In this document: piece after piece, positions 37,819 through 48,582 of the stretch
How the letters are laid out: every line of letters begins with the position of its first letter
Position numbering within the stretch: the first letter of the stretch is position 1
Origin: Eucalyptus grandis
Lineage: Eukaryota > Streptophyta > Magnoliopsida > Myrtales > Myrtaceae
Assembly (NCBI RefSeq): GCF_016545825.1
Contig: NC_052622.1
Location: forward strand, 41,563,263 to 41,627,262
Reading direction: 5' to 3'
Length of the DNA: 64,000 nucleotides
Program-made: the position numbers and the translations under genes
The notes under the pieces: generated by a model
What the model saw: only the letters and a program-made list of their open reading frames with translations
Databases searched by the model: none
What the model was told of the DNA's origin: nothing

Positions 37819-38580
37819 GTAATCATTCTCGTTCTCAAGAACAATTTTCAATTGGAAATGATTCTTTTTTATTTTGTCATCAAGAATAATTTATGAGCAT
37901 TTCTAGAATATAAATGCATTAGGAAGAACTCTTAAATTTGTTGTTTCTTTTAATTTTTACTACTTTTATTATATCTTTTTTCTTTTCTCTTCTTCTTCCT
38001 CATTTTTTGTGGCTGATCGCTAACAATGGTGTTGGCTGGTTGGGCGAGGTTCGGTGAGCTCGTCTAGCCATCGCAAGCCTCGATCTCATAGACTAGACTA
38101 GTTGGCGAGGCCGAGCCTTGGCGATGGTTGGGCGAGGCTTGCCCACCATCGACAAGGCTCGGCCTTGCCTAGATCTCGTAAGATTGAGGCTTGTGGTGGC
38201 TAGGCGAGCCTCCAACAAGCTCCCGAGACCTTGTCTAGCCAGGTTGTTGGCCATCGGGCGGCGGCGGCGGCGGCGGCGACGGCGGCTTGGTAGTGGTTGG
38301 TGACCAATTGAGGGAAGAAGAAGAGAGGAGAAGAGATAAGGAGAAACGAAGAAGCAAAGAGAAAAATAAGCTTAGACATGATCATGGAATTATTTCTAGG
38401 AATAAAGAATTTTCTTTTTTTGACTTCTTGATTCTATTCCAAATTTATTATTAGGAACAAAAAATGGATTTTTGTTCTAGGACCAAATAATTTACTAAAT
38501 GGATTTCTGTTTCAAATCTATTTCCAGGAACAAAATAATAGAATTGATTACTATTTGGTCGGTTGCCAAATATACCCCAA
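37806..38580. mobile_element. TIR DNA element with GC-rich core (copy 3 of mosaic)
   Basis: It shares its left end with the right end of the previous copy and ends at 'ggttgccaaatatacccc' (about 38580), an inverted relative of the 'tttggtaac' terminus. The core at about 38010-38300 includes a (GGC)n run at about 38257-38284. No coding capacity. Confidence 0.5.
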
Positions 38581-38945
38581 TTCTACTATTCGAATAATGT
38601 ACATTCACACTTTTTTTTCTAATCGAGTCCCTATGCTTTTATTTTATCCAAGTTTGGCCGATGTTGCCATCACATAATAGCAAGGTATGATTCCAAAAGA
38701 ATGATGCAAATGCCTATGCAGGCGTGTGTAGAAATTTTTACTCGATACCGATAATGTTAGAGTATGATTAAACCGGTCAAATGAGAGAGTTGGGTTAGAT
38801 TATAAATTGCCCAATCCAAATAGGTTCATTTTGGCCTGCCCCCAGTATTAATCTAGTGATCAATAACTCAACGCATATGTGGATTCGGCTCATATTGCTA
38901 AAAACCTTCATATTTAACCCAATTTACAAAAAAATCATAGTTGAG

Positions 38946-39610
38946 GGAAATGTACCGAAAAAGTCTTAAACTTATTACACTGGTACCAACTTAGTATTAA
39001 ATATTTTAATTGGATCAATTTAGTTATAAACCTTTTCGCATTGGTACTAATTCTGTCTATACGGCCAATTTAGGCCAGAAATTATTAACGTGAATATGTG
39101 ACACAATTGGCATTGACCTGAATAAATTTTATAATTTAATTTTTTTTCAATTTTTTTCTTTTATTTTTTCAGTATATTGTGACCATCGCTGACCATAGGC
39201 GAGTGCATTGACCCTCGCCCAAATCCAAGCAAGGGCCAAAACCCTTGCCTGTTGGCCGGCGAGGGCCTTTGTGCCCTCATTGCCCATAGGTGGGGGCATA
39301 GAGGCCCTTGCCCAAACTAGCCTATGGTTGGCAACCTCACTAGGCAAAGGATGTAGAAAAAGAAAAAAGAAAAGGAAAGAAAAGAGAAAAATGAAAAAAA
39401 AAATACTAAAAAATATAAAAAAATTCACTAGCATCGATCACGCCATATGGGACCACTAGGGTGCATATCAGTAATTTTGGTCTAAATTGGATAAATTAAT
39501 TAAATTTATACTAATGTGAAAATGTTTATAACTCAATTGGTCCATTTGAAATGTTTAATATTGAATTTGTACTAATGCAATAAATTTAAAACTTCTTTTA
39601 TACTTTTTTT
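38946..39610. mobile_element. Mutator-like (MULE) TIR element with target-site duplication
   Basis: The element is flanked by a perfect 10-bp direct repeat 'catagttgag' (38936-38945 and 39611-39620), the right size for a MULE. The arms (left 'aaaaagtcttaaacttattac', right the inverse of 'gcaataaatttaaaacttc') match those of 14562-15320. The GC-rich core at about 39180-39360 carries 'gcgaggg'/'cccttgcc' words. Confidence 0.8.
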
Positions 39611-39620
39611 CATAGTTGAG

Positions 39621-41371
39621 AGCACGGAGTAAGTGAAGGTGAGATAGAATGTAGAGATAGTGTAAATGTCGGTTGGATTTAAGTAAGTTGTAAATATATT
39701 TATGATCCATTAACATCCCAATTGTCTTCAAATCTATTTATGACCCATTTTTTCAATATAGCTTTTCCACTTAACATCCATATGAGTTAATAATTGAGTT
39801 TATAATTCATTTTGATAGGTTTAAGTATGACGTGAACATTCACATTAGAAATAATTTTATCCACATCATTCGACGATCACGTCTGGTGGCCATCTCGCTT
39901 GAATTTGGTATAGGACGTATCTACTTCTTTGGGTGTTTGTTGTTCATTCACTTTACCGATAGGACACCTATTTTTTTTTTTTTTTTTTTTTTGGGTAGCA
40001 CTACTACCGAGATGGCCAACCCAACTAACGATGGAGCACTAACATTGCGTTTGATCGAGTGAATGGTATATATTATGTAGAGTTGCCTAAAATATTTAAA
40101 ACGTCTATGTATCTAACTCGCAATTTCGAGTCATTATAAATCTTGCCTAAAATGTTTAAAACTGTCTTATATTCCGATGTCGTCTAGTCGCAAGTCGTCA
40201 CCACTCATTTTTAGGCTATCGCAGTCCCAGTTTTCCCAAGCGGTAGCCAATCCATGTCGATCGGCAGAGAGCGGACTCGAAGTTCTTGAAAATCAAGCCT
40301 CGTCAACACCTCTTTGTCCTCTATTGAACCCATCCGAACTGTTTTCCTACCCGTTGTTCTATGGTTGCCGCTAGCCGATGCTCCATCCCCACTCGTTCAA
40401 GATCAGTCAATCTCAGCCGACGGACAAATCACCGACCAATTCAGATCATCAATATCGATTCGAATTGGTCATGGGATCTTAAAACATCATTTTGCCATCC
40501 TAGTGTTCGAATTCGAGTCGGTGGAAGACGACTTACCTGATTCCGATGCCCAAACAGCAAATAGCCCCGAAACGAACATTGAATTGCGAATAAATCACGA
40601 ACAACACTACCTCACATTAGTCTGGATGCAATCACAAGGAAAACACCCGATTTCCACGGCATAAATACGGATTGTTCTTGCAAAGATGAAATGGAACGCT
40701 TTGATCTTCTTTGATGGAAATGGAGAGAAAATTTGATGCGAATGAATTGCCAACTCACCCAACGATTGTGTTCGGGAGGCTTTTATACGTCTCCCTTCGT
40801 ACCCCTCCACTTGTGCCTTTCCATCGTAACATATTAAGTCCAATTGGTGCGGTCCAATCGCACCCCATCATGGACGTACTAGCTAACTAGCTAAAGTACA
40901 ACACCTAGGGATCATCATTCATAATGGGTCAATTGACAATCAATCCCAGTGGTCTTCCTCTTGCACTTCTAGACGGTCTAGCTAGAGCCGGTGCAAGTTT
41001 AACTTACGTGATAGCAAGTCAATCCCGAATGATCGGTCATCTATCATCAATTGGTCGATTGGTCTCGATTTCAATCACTCCAAAGCATGTGGGTGACGAG
41101 ATATGCTTTGACAGAGTTTAGGCACTATTAGTCTAAAAGTATATGATAAAAAAAAAACACAAAATCTAATCATACCTAAAAATGTATCTTTATCTTAGTA
41201 TTAATTGACTCACTTTTGAGACTTTGAGAGGATAAATTGACTAAAAGAAAGATCTTCAGTAAACATTTTGAGCTAGGAGTCCAAAGTAGAGAGGACACCC
41301 TAAGATATTACCTTTTCAAAATTCTAAAGTGTGGCAAAAAAGAAGAAGAAGAAGATGTTCTCCGCAAAATT
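39621..41371. other. Intergenic sequence with a T-run and a possible minus-strand promoter
   Basis: A T-run lies at about 39970-39991. On the minus strand, TATAAAAG (plus 'cttttata', about 40791-40798) is followed by a 5'UTR-like stretch and a possible splice donor near 40535, but no recognisable protein follows. ORFs at 40177-40843 match no family known to me. Confidence 0.35.
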
Positions 41372-41607
41372 AAAATAAAAAATGGTGAAACCTCTATTAT
41401 GGAAGGAAAAGGAAAAGGAAGATGCAGCTGTAATCCTGGTCCACAGCCAGTGACTCAGAACAAAAGAATCTCATCTCCATATAAGTCGCTCCAAGATATT
41501 ACCTTTTTGAATTATATAGATTGTCAAAAAAGCCGTTCTCCGCAAAATAAAAAAATGGCGAAAACTTCTCTTTTAGAAGGAACAAGAAAATGCAGCTGTA
41601 CACATTA
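41302..41607. repeat. ~190-bp tandem repeat (1.6 copies)
   Basis: Unit 1 starts at 41302 ('aagatattacctttt') and unit 2 at 41493. Both contain 'ttctccgcaaaat' followed by 'aaatgg(t/c)gaaa' and end at 'tgcagctgta'. The same units recur in the second block at 61802-61850 and 62468-62585. Confidence 0.7.
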
Positions 41608-42858
41608 ACGAAATATTCCAAAATTGCTAGTACGTGGGTTTATATAATCTTTATACAAATGTGGCTATCTACTCCATTTATAAATTTAAGATTTTGGATT
41701 CGACCTTTTAATATGACATTAGACTAGATTCTGCCCTTGAATTATTTGCATGTGTAGTTGTCCATTTGTTAAACTCCACATGTCATCCCTAATCCGGCTT
41801 GTATGTCAAAGGGGGTGTTAAAGTATTGTGTACAGGATTTATTTGCTCTTTATATACCGTTTGCTGTACTTGTCCCATGCACGCAAAGCACACGAAGTTA
41901 ACTAACAAACAAGGGTGCATCCGTCATAAAAAGCCGACTGTCAAGATACACTTTTGGACGCCTTGCAAATGATTATTGTGACTCGCCTATTCAGTAACAT
42001 GCCTATGGAAATTACATTTAACTGCCAATTGATGGATCAATTGTATATGCCCTCATACAAGTTAGTACATGGATTCCGTTCATGTGTGCAGGCACTCAAG
42101 GGTCTAGAGTCCTATCTTTTCGAGTGCCAATGGACTCGACCAGGCAAATCGATTTAGAGATGGCTGTTGACCAACCATGAGGCCCAAGAAGCTTGCACTT
42201 TTGCATAAACGGACAAAGGCAATAGAGTAGAATACGAGGAAGAAGCAAATCGAGGCAATGCCAAGGAAGCATCATGGTCTAGTTAGACTATACATGGACC
42301 AGAAATCCATGATGCAGTAACTACATACGTGTTTGAGCTGTGCCATTCGCCTGGTTGCAATTTTCGCGGTCGGTGCCGCAGTTGGCGTCATCTTCTTCTT
42401 GTTTCTGTCTCCTGTCTCTCCTGAAGAACTTCACAATAGAACCAAAGATCCTCTTCTTGATGAGGCCTCTCTTAGGGGGTAGCCTCCTCTGCTCTTCTCT
42501 CGAGCAGCGGTGCTTGCTTGATCGGTCAGGGTCGGGCATGGCTGACGATCTGCTTCGCGTCGGAAATAATCGGGAAGTGTTAGAGAGACAAAACATTTTG
42601 CCAATGTGGGTGTGGGGTTGCGGGGTAAGAGGAGATTCTGAGGAGGACACTACAATCGATTTAAGGCGGTTGCTCTGTTATATCCGCGCGCACGGAGATC
42701 CGGTGAAGACTGGAGCTTTTTCACTCATGGTGTCCTCGCTTTTTTGGATTATTAAGGGACGGTAGTGGGAAGCAAAGATGCAGGAAGCCCCACACGTCCG
42801 ATGGAGCAAAAAAAGTGGGGCAGCAGCAGTGAAATCGACGATGACATAAGAAGAAAGC
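41372..42858. repeat. Segmental duplication, block A
   Basis: Homologous along its length to 61802-63975 (block B), in the same orientation. Landmarks are 'attatggaaggaaaaggaaaa', 'aatccggcttgta', 'ctcaagggt(c/t)tagagt', the 91-codon ORF, and 'gatgcaggaagcccc'. Block A lacks a 560-bp MITE and about 146 bp near 42165 that block B has. Confidence 0.85.
42321..42596 (-). CDS. Unrecognised basic 91-aa ORF, copy A
   Basis: The ORF runs from ATG 42594-42596 to its stop at 42321-42323. It begins MFCLSNTSR, is Arg/Lys-rich in the middle (REEQRRLP, IVKFFRRDRR) and ends NQANGTAQTRM. An identical-length frame exists at 63444-63719 with about 22 of 91 residues changed and no indel or stop, although the flanking DNA has many indels. 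The frame extends upstream to 42650 in this copy only. A TATA-like 'gatataac' lies about 85-95 bp upstream on the same strand, preceded by a tandem repeat. I recognise no family, signal peptide or membrane span. It may be a small gene, the last exon of a larger gene, or chance conservation. Confidence 0.35.
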   Translation of the reverse strand: MFCLSNTSRLFPTRSRSSAMPDPDRSSKHRCSREEQRRLPPKRGLIKKRIFGSIVKFFRRDRRQKQEEDDANCGTDRENCNQANGTAQTRM

Positions 42859-43345
42859 GAGGTGAGCGGGATTGTCAGAACCTACGATTGACTGGGGAAG
42901 GAAAAGACTTTCTGCAAAAGCATTTGCCCTTTTGTGTCTCTTTTGTATCGTAAACAGCTGGGAAATCGAAATCACAAGTGCTATGATTATCGTACGACGC
43001 ATACGCTGCTTGAGTTCCAGGTGGCTTAAAAATCATCACCATGTACATTCTTTATTTCCATCTCCCCCTTCGCATCCGCCAGCCAACGCAAAAGTTAAAG
43101 TTAACGAGGCGAGCGGGATTGTCAGAACCGATAATTGGTGGGGGGTAGGAAAATACTTTCTGTAAAAGTATTTGCCGTTTTGTGTCTTTTTCTGTACCAT
43201 TAACAACTCGAGAAATTGACGTATCGAGTGCCATGGTTATCGTACGGCACTCGCTTGAATTCCGGGTTAAAATCATCTCACGTACGTTCTTCATTCCCAA
43301 CACCTCCTTTGCATCCGCCAGCCAACGCTTGCAGAACCGGGAAAA
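42859..43345. repeat. 247-bp tandem duplication
   Basis: Copy 1 is at 42859-43105 and copy 2 at 43106-43345. Both run from 'gag(g)(t/c)gagcgggattgtcagaacc' to 'gcatccgccagccaacgc', with many substitutions between them. The start of a third copy appears at the window end (about 63975-64000) in block B. It lies upstream of the 91-aa ORF on that strand. Confidence 0.8.
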
Positions 43346-45227
43346 AGCGATCCGCATGCCCTCTCCCTTTCGCTCTCTCTCCTCTCATTTACTCTCTCCG
43401 TATCTCTCGAGAACGACCACGACGAATAAACACGTCCTCTCCCTTCGTCCTTTCTCTTCCCAGCTTTGAATCTCTGAAAACAAAAATGAAAGAAGGAAAG
43501 CCACCACCATTACCTGTACATGTTTTTGAAGTTTACCCACAAAAGCAAGAAAACGAAGTTTTGATTCGTCGTCCCTTTTATTAATGAGTAACTCATTCTG
43601 TAGTCTCTCGATATTCTATTACAAAAACATTGAACCAAGTTCCCTTTTTCATTTCCTTTTTCTTTTCGGTTGCAGGTTCTTACAGTTGCAGAGTTTCTTT
43701 GTCTCCATGGCCATTTCAATAGGAAGTATCTCACTAGGAGTTTTGGGACCTGTCAATTTGTATATCGTACTAGAACTAGTAAATTTAGTGTTTAAATTCG
43801 TTTTGATAATTCGGGTTTTGATTGACATTTTGAAGTAGAGAAGATTTGGTGGTGGTGGTGATACAGAGTTAATCCTCATAGTCAGAGGGGTGAGAAAACT
43901 CATGGTCTCTTCAATGGTGATTTTGATCCAATTTCTCAATTTGGGATTAGGATTCGATAAACATGGTTAATTTAGCCCAATTCATTAATTTGTGACAAAC
44001 AAATGGATTGGACGGCATTGTTTAAGCACGATCTAGCTGACTTCATTTCGCCTATAAGCCACATCCGATAGGTTTATATTAAATAATGGTCACGCTGGGT
44101 TTTTTGACGTTGCAAATCATTGACGTCACTCAATTGGCGATTTTTAGAAGTCAAGTTGCTTAAGTGATTGTTCGAAAAATTACGGCACTCAAGTACAAAC
44201 ACTTGTGGCGTCTTTCCTCCTAATAAAGGAACTTGGCGATTGTGAACATTTTTATTTCGCTCAGTGTAGTTGCCCATTCACAAACCGTCCAATTAAAATG
44301 TCTACTTACTGTCACATCATAATATTATGCAAATCAATCTTCCTTTATCTGGCATCATCTTTGTAAATTTGTCATGGGGGAGGAGAGGAAATGGGATTTC
44401 CCCACTTGGCTGTGCAATGACAGTAAGGCATGCGCGTGCATGTTCAGGGATGTAAAGTGTCTGCCCCGGTCAACACTCCTGTCTCGGCCCTTTTGTTCTA
44501 TCCCGAAAGTCATCAACAAGGAGATGATGGTGGTGTTGTCTTATTAGACAATTTGTATAAACTACGAATGCTTTTGCATTGAAAAAAAGAGTGCTATATG
44601 GCTACCTTTAGGATCGAGCATCAATCCCAATTCAACTTGAGAATTGGATCAGGCTGATCGATTCCTAATTCGAAAAATTTAGAATTGACAATGATTGGTC
44701 CAATTCTTGGTTCTAGGAGCCGAATCGGACTGATGGACCAAACTAGTAGAACTGTATACTATATAATGAGTATTGCTTTGTCTTGTCATATGTGGGATGG
44801 GGCTTGCTAGTGGAGTTGTAACTTACCAGATAATGAGTCAATTGGGTAGGTGTGTCACTCAACTCTTGACGTGAATACCTTAATTGACAAGAAGACGTGC
44901 GGCACCAGGATGAAAACTTATGAAATTCAATCCAAACCAACATAAAGATGTGTCACCATTAATACCTTCTGCTTCACACCTTCATATTAGACAAAACAAG
45001 TAATTTATATACTGGGCTTCGCTAGCAAAACAGTTTTTGAGGTACTGTAGGAATGATAACTTGTTGTGAATCACAAATTCTTGAATAAATGTATCCCACA
45101 ATAATTTATAATTATTTGTTATTTTGTTTTTTGTGGTTCAAAACATATTATTATTTTCACGGTAGACTAAAGGTTATCACCTAAACATTTCTCTTATATT
45201 TTGGGCGGTCATGACTCATGACGAGGA
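43346..45227. other. Intergenic sequence, no gene recognised
   Basis: A CT-rich 5'UTR-like stretch occurs at 43355-43465, with an ATG at 43485 that opens only a short frame. The rest is AT-rich. No family resemblance. Confidence 0.35.
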
Positions 45228-46855
45228 GACCTGGTTTCTATCAAGAGAACATCAATCCCCAACTCATTCTTTAGTAATTTGACAATTACATCTTTGAACT
45301 CGGATCTTTGATTGGTAGGCTTCGCATTTAGTTCACTGACTCTTAAGATGATCAAAACGTTAACCTTAACTTCTTTCCCTGTAACCACGATTTCATAGTT
45401 GAAGAAGGGTCAGGATAGTTAAACTCCTAACGGGATTAATACCAGGTGTTGGTTCAGCTGAAACAACTGATCTTTTTCAACTACGGTGCTCTCTAAAGAG
45501 GTATCAAGGAAGTAGTTAGCTCAAACCCAGACTGTAGTTTTCCTTGATCATTCACAGGACGGCTAGAACGACTATCCGGGCCTCAACCTCTCCAAAATTA
45601 TTCCACGCTTTGGTGAGGAGAATACAGAGACAACTTTTAATCTCTTCATATAAAGAGAATGCCAGCTTTAGCTGTCTACCATCCACGCAAACCTGTGGAA
45701 TCTGATGCATCAAAGTCTGGGAATTCAAAATCAAATAGAGCATTTCAAGATGCAGACCAATTAAGGATAACGGTTTAAACATAATTGGAGAAAAGACTAA
45801 CCTTAATAGCTGTTGCATAGGCAATCACATCAGGTTGAATTTTGGCAGCACGCATCATTTTCAAGAGCTGCATCGTATGCAGAAGACATTAGTGCTGTCA
45901 CTATAAGAATGTCAATCAGATCATTGTTGATTGAATAAACGGAAAATTTAGCACCGTGATATTTGATAAACATTATGATAAAAGATTGATTGGGACATCT
46001 ATTGCACCCATTTAGCATTGGTATGCGATGTTTAATGAAAGAGACACACGACGAGAGGTTAATGGGCTGTCAATGTTCAATACTAGTCCCTACCTAACAT
46101 TTGTACCCTGCCAGCTATGTGAAAGATCATGCATCAGCACTCAGAGTATATCAGATGAAATGATTCCCTACCTGCAGTGCACCCTACATTCCCTGAGCCT
46201 CCACATAGATCAATCAATATTGACCAGCTTATGTGATTAGGCGTAAGTCCAGCTGCCTTCATTTCCTCCATCAGAGCTTTTGCACGGTGGTAGTCATTTC
46301 CACAGGCTTTCATCAAGATATTATGTGTGGTGGTTGTAGGTGAAAAGGGATATCTCTTAGCAAAGCTCGTGTGATGTGTCTTGGATGCATTTTCTGGTGC
46401 ATGACTAGAATTTTCTTTCTGGCGAACCGTTCTTACTAGGCTCTGTTTTCTGATTGCATGGTCTCCAATTGAAGTCTTTGCTACTTTCCTGTCCTTCCAA
46501 GGCTGGAAAAGACAGAAAGCCCTATCAAACTGGTATGCCTCATCACAAGCATGCAAGAGGATGTTGTAACATTCTGAATTTGGTTTACAACCAGCCAGAA
46601 ACATTTCCTCGAAGAACTGAATTGTCTGGTCTACCAGACCCGCTTTTGCACAGGCATTAATCTGTGATGACCACGTGACTGGATTAGGAGTAATGCCCGC
46701 ATGAAGCATGTCATCCTTAATCTGTAGAGCCATCTGCCCAGAGTTTTGCATCGGCAAATACCTGAAAAAAATTCAATAATCCAGATATCAGATACTTTTG
46801 CAGAATTGAGTGGAACAAATTTCACTTTTAATGGCTGGGAACCTTGGGTGAATGC

Positions 46856-47367
46856 TCATAAAGGTCAGTGGGGAGGCGGCGGTGAGGGCCTATGAGCCCT
46901 CACCCCTAGGTGGTCGTGGTCCTCCTCGAGATCTGGAGGGTTGCCGGCCCTCACCTAGCCGTGCCAAGGGCTGCTGCCCATTGGGTAGTCTTGCCCTAGA
47001 TCTGAATGAAGGCTCATAAGCCCTTGCCGCCGGTCGGCCGGGGTCGTCGTCTCCATTTTTTTTTAAATTTAGTTTTAAATTTATTTTAATTAATATTTAT
47101 ATTAGTTATCTACCCACATTAGTAGCAAAAAGATGTCATTTTTGCACTTATCTAGCCATATAAGCTTACAAAATGATGTTGTTTTGGTATTGTCTCGTCG
47201 GAAAATCGCCACACTAGCATTTTGACTGGATTTTTTCGCCGTTGGCACTTAATTAATTCATTTTACGTCGATTTTGGCACTTAAGTGTCATTTTCGTAAC
47301 TTTTGGTACTTAAGTGTCATTTTGTGTCAAGTTTTGGCACTTCAAATGTTCTTTTGTCATTATTTTG
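46856..47367. mobile_element. Transposon fragment replacing PPR pseudogene exons 4-5
   Basis: About 510 bp with no counterpart in the parent gene. A GC-rich core (about 46860-47055, 'gccctcacc'/'ggtgagggc' words) is followed by an arm with three repeats of 'ggcacttaagtgtcatttt' type (about 47245-47340). Only one arm is recognisable, so it is probably a truncated MULE- or MITE-like element. Confidence 0.5.
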
Positions 47368-48582
47368 CAGTAGACAAACATATTTGGGCTGTTCAAGCTT
47401 TTCTTGCAGGCTTCATAGGCTTTCCATGCGGATGCCAGATCCCCTTTCTTCCCAAATTCGTGTATGATGGTGCATAACAATATTTGTGCATGTGGAAAGA
47501 TGCATGCATATCTACAAAATGGCAACGGCAGAAACATCTGACCGGCAACTTGAGTTATAATAAAGTTCCCCACCAAGAACTAAAGCAAGAAAATGTCACC
47601 CATCACCTAGCATATTCAAGAGTTAAAGCTCGAACCTTAGAAGAGTGCTAGCATGGAATAAACTACATAACATACCTAATGCCCAAATTCGGACTTCGTT
47701 GATCAAGTAATGCTCTGATTACATCAGTGGGTTTCACTGACTCTCTGACTAGAAATATGAAACCTAATAGCGAACAAAGAAACATTAGTCACTTGATGAC
47801 AAGAGTTCAACTTGATAGAAAATTAACAACTCGAATCACAAGTTGCAAAGAATTTTACAAGTGCAATTTGAGGGTGGCTAGTAGGAATCGCCTTGAGGGG
47901 GCTGAATAGGTGATAAAATAAAATCTTGATAGATAAATGCGAAATAAAACAAGTCAAGATCAAAGTCTGAACTAGGATCGGAATATGTTATGTGATGAAA
48001 CAAATTTCTGAAATAACCTGTAAGTGTACAACAGACTTAAGTAAGATGAATTAAGGGAAGAGAAACTTGCACACAAAATTTATAATGATTCGACTTAAAT
48101 TAAGCTTATGTCAACTCTCCCATGTTGACAGCCTACTAGTTGAATTCTACTAGATAATTAATGAAAGGTTACAGTCAAGTTGTGGTGCTTATACTTAAGT
48201 GCTTCCCTCCAAAGTTAGTGTTGCTTATATGCAAGCCGATAGGACTCACTATCTTACACCAAAGCACATACTTATAATACTGTTAACACCTCTCAAAAGA
48301 TTACATAATTTAAGCTCACGAAAAACAAGTGTATATGATTGAAGTTCGCTTAGACTTTAGAATTCTAGATTCTACGCTTCATTTTTTACTTGCTCTTTGG
48401 TCCTTGATCTCCTTAAATATTCATCCACTTCCAAACTAACCGTTGGATAGTATCTAGAGGATTGTTTTCCAATCTACCCGTTGAACACTACTATATCAAG
48501 AAAATTAGGTAGCCGTTGAGCGATAAAAGCAGAACCCTCACTTGATTCTGATCATTTATACAAACAAAACCTTGGTTTCCAT

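Noticed and set aside
42340..42765. 141-codon plus-strand ORF opposite the 91-aa ORF
   Set aside because: The same region in block B is also open (63463-63948), so it cannot be fully excluded. However, its residue changes look less conservative, and only the minus frame keeps both ends fixed.
46134..46757. 207-codon open frame resembling PPR repeats as a separate functional gene
   Set aside because: It is only the copy of parent exon 6, with frameshifts at both ends and no intact neighbouring exons.
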